From: Agathobacter rectalis ATCC 33656 | Lineage (GTDB): Bacteria > Bacillota > Clostridia > Lachnospirales > Lachnospiraceae | Length of the DNA stretch: 64,000 nt | NCBI RefSeq assembly: GCF_000020605.1 | Contig: NC_012781.1 | Coordinates: forward strand, 1,737,501 to 1,801,500 | Direction of reading: 5' to 3' | Part shown: in pieces, positions 63,213 to 64,000 of the stretch | Layout: each line of letters opens with the position of its first letter | Position numbering within the stretch: the first letter of the stretch is position 1 | Translations under genes and position numbers: made by a program | Notes under the pieces: generated by a model | Seen by the model: only the letters and a program-made list of their open reading frames with translations | Databases searched by the model: none | What the model was told of the DNA's origin: nothing

Positions 63213-64000
63213 TTTTATTCCTTCTATATTCATATGCTTTTCTCACAAAGCTCTCTGCAAAATGCGGATTTGACGGATAATACAGGTGCGGAAATCCAAG
63301 CCAGTAATTATCATGGCTTATCACGCAGTCGTAGCTTCTGCCTGTGGCCGGCTTGGTCGCAATACAATCGGCTCCATTATCGGTGCTGTCGTAATAATGA
63401 AATTCATGCGCCTTTATTTTTTCATTTTGCGGTAGAAAATTGCTATGCTTTTCCGCAAGCTCAATATATCCGAACCTGACCAGCTTTCCCTTAAAATGAC
63501 ACCCACCATCTAATGCCCCCACAAGCTTAGACTTATTCATATCATTTTGTATATCTGCTTTATTTTGTACATCAGCCTTGTTTTGCTCATCTGTATCATC
63601 ACAGATGTTACGGATATATGTGTGTAGATACATAAACCCTCCACACTCTGCAACCGTCGGCATTCCAGCTCTAAAAGCTTTTTTTATGGCATTCAGCATA
63701 GATACGTTTTTACTCAATTCCTTTGCATACAGCTCCGGATAACCGCCTCCAAGCAGCATTGCATCACAATCCTTTGGAAGCCTGGTATCGTGAAGCGGTG
63801 AAAAATACTGTAATTTTGCACCGCATTTTTCGAGCATTCTTAGGTTATCTTCATAGTAAAAACAAAAGGCTTCGTCCATGGCAACAGCTATGTTTACGGT
63901 ATTTATTGCTTTATTTTGCAAAAATTCATTTTGATCACAATTACCTATATTTTTTTCATTATAATTTTTTTCATTATATACATCTGCATTTTCACTGTCA
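63196..64000 (-). CDS. cbiA: Cobyrinic acid a,c-diamide synthase, C-terminal part (5' end outside window)
   Basis: The frame is open to base 64000, so only the C-terminal ~268 residues are seen. The glutaminase (class I amidotransferase-like) domain of CbiA/CobB is clear: MLLGGGYPELYAKELS, AECGGFMYL with the catalytic Cys, LVRFGYIEL, and KAHEFHYYDS with the His. CbiA amidates side chains a and c of cobyrinic acid with glutamine and ATP. Two odd low-complexity stretches occur: an Asn/Glu-rich linker with NEKNYNEKN before the domain, and EQNKADVQNKADIQNDMNKS inserted between the Cys loop and the next strand. The N-terminal ATP-binding domain should lie beyond the window end. Confidence 0.9.
   Translation of the reverse strand, partial: DSENADVYNEKNYNEKNIGNCDQNEFLQNKAINTVNIAVAMDEAFCFYYEDNLRMLEKCGAKLQYFSPLHDTRLPKDCDAMLLGGGYPELYAKELSKNVSMLNAIKKAFRAGMPTVAECGGFMYLHTYIRNICDDTDEQNKADVQNKADIQNDMNKSKLVGALDGGCHFKGKLVRFGYIELAEKHSNFLPQNEKIKAHEFHYYDSTDNGADCIATKPATGRSYDCVISHDNYWLGFPHLYYPSNPHFAESFVRKAYEYRRNKNGKLL

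Overview
The window comes from a low-GC, Gram-positive gut-type bacterium, most likely a Lachnospiraceae member of the Roseburia/Agathobacter ([Eubacterium] rectale) type. This rests on the HrcA/CIRCE heat-shock operon, the ireB-ruvX-DUF1292 block, the single-chain glycyl-tRNA synthetase, pyruvate phosphate dikinase, a class C sortase pilus locus and AGGAGG ribosome binding sites. It is inferred from gene content, not from a database match. Almost all genes lie on the minus strand; the plus-strand genes are the chemoreceptor, aroC and a small HPr-like gene. I saw no rRNA, tRNA, CRISPR array, T-box or intact insertion sequence.

Layout, left to right. 1-0.6 kb: a flavin reductase cut by the window edge. 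0.8-2.9 kb: a chemoreceptor with a C-terminal PilZ (c-di-GMP) domain. 3.3-5.9 kb: ppdK. 6.1-18.4 kb: a ten-gene surface-appendage locus (small coiled-coil protein, signal peptidase I with a long N-terminal extension, 1346-residue LPETG adhesin, LPSTG major pilin, class C sortase, a pilin-like protein without a sorting signal, two TasA/camelysin-like proteins and two membrane-anchored surface proteins). 18.6-26.7 kb: glyS, a lipoprotein, recO, era, an M16C peptidase and mscS. 26.8-33.7 kb: leuB-ilvD-ilvB-serC-serA, for branched-chain amino acid and serine synthesis. 33.9-37.2 kb: yajC, tgt, a decayed glycoside hydrolase and aroC.

37.3-45.6 kb holds an AgrB/LytTR-regulator/AgrC-type quorum-sensing set with no recognisable AgrD peptide. 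A four-gene ABC-transport operon follows directly. Its promoter carries two 9-bp direct repeats, 21 bp centre to centre, abutting a poor -35, which is the layout LytTR regulators use. I read this as a signalling module and its own target operon, and regard it as the most promising little-described system here.

45.8-52.2 kb is an RNA-modification and RNA-turnover block (mtaB, ireB, ruvX, DUF1292, RNase J, a truncated MltG-like protein, trmR, trhP). 52.3 kb has an HPr-like protein without the phosphorylatable histidine. 52.6-56.9 kb is prmA-rsmE-cysteine desulfurase-thiI. 57.1-62.4 kb is hrcA-grpE-dnaK-dnaJ, under two CIRCE operators and a TTGACA promoter; dnaJ carries a one-base frameshift in a G run. 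62.5-62.9 kb is a wrecked RelB/RelE toxin-antitoxin pair. The window ends in a Cys-rich small protein and a cobyrinic acid a,c-diamide synthase cut by the edge.
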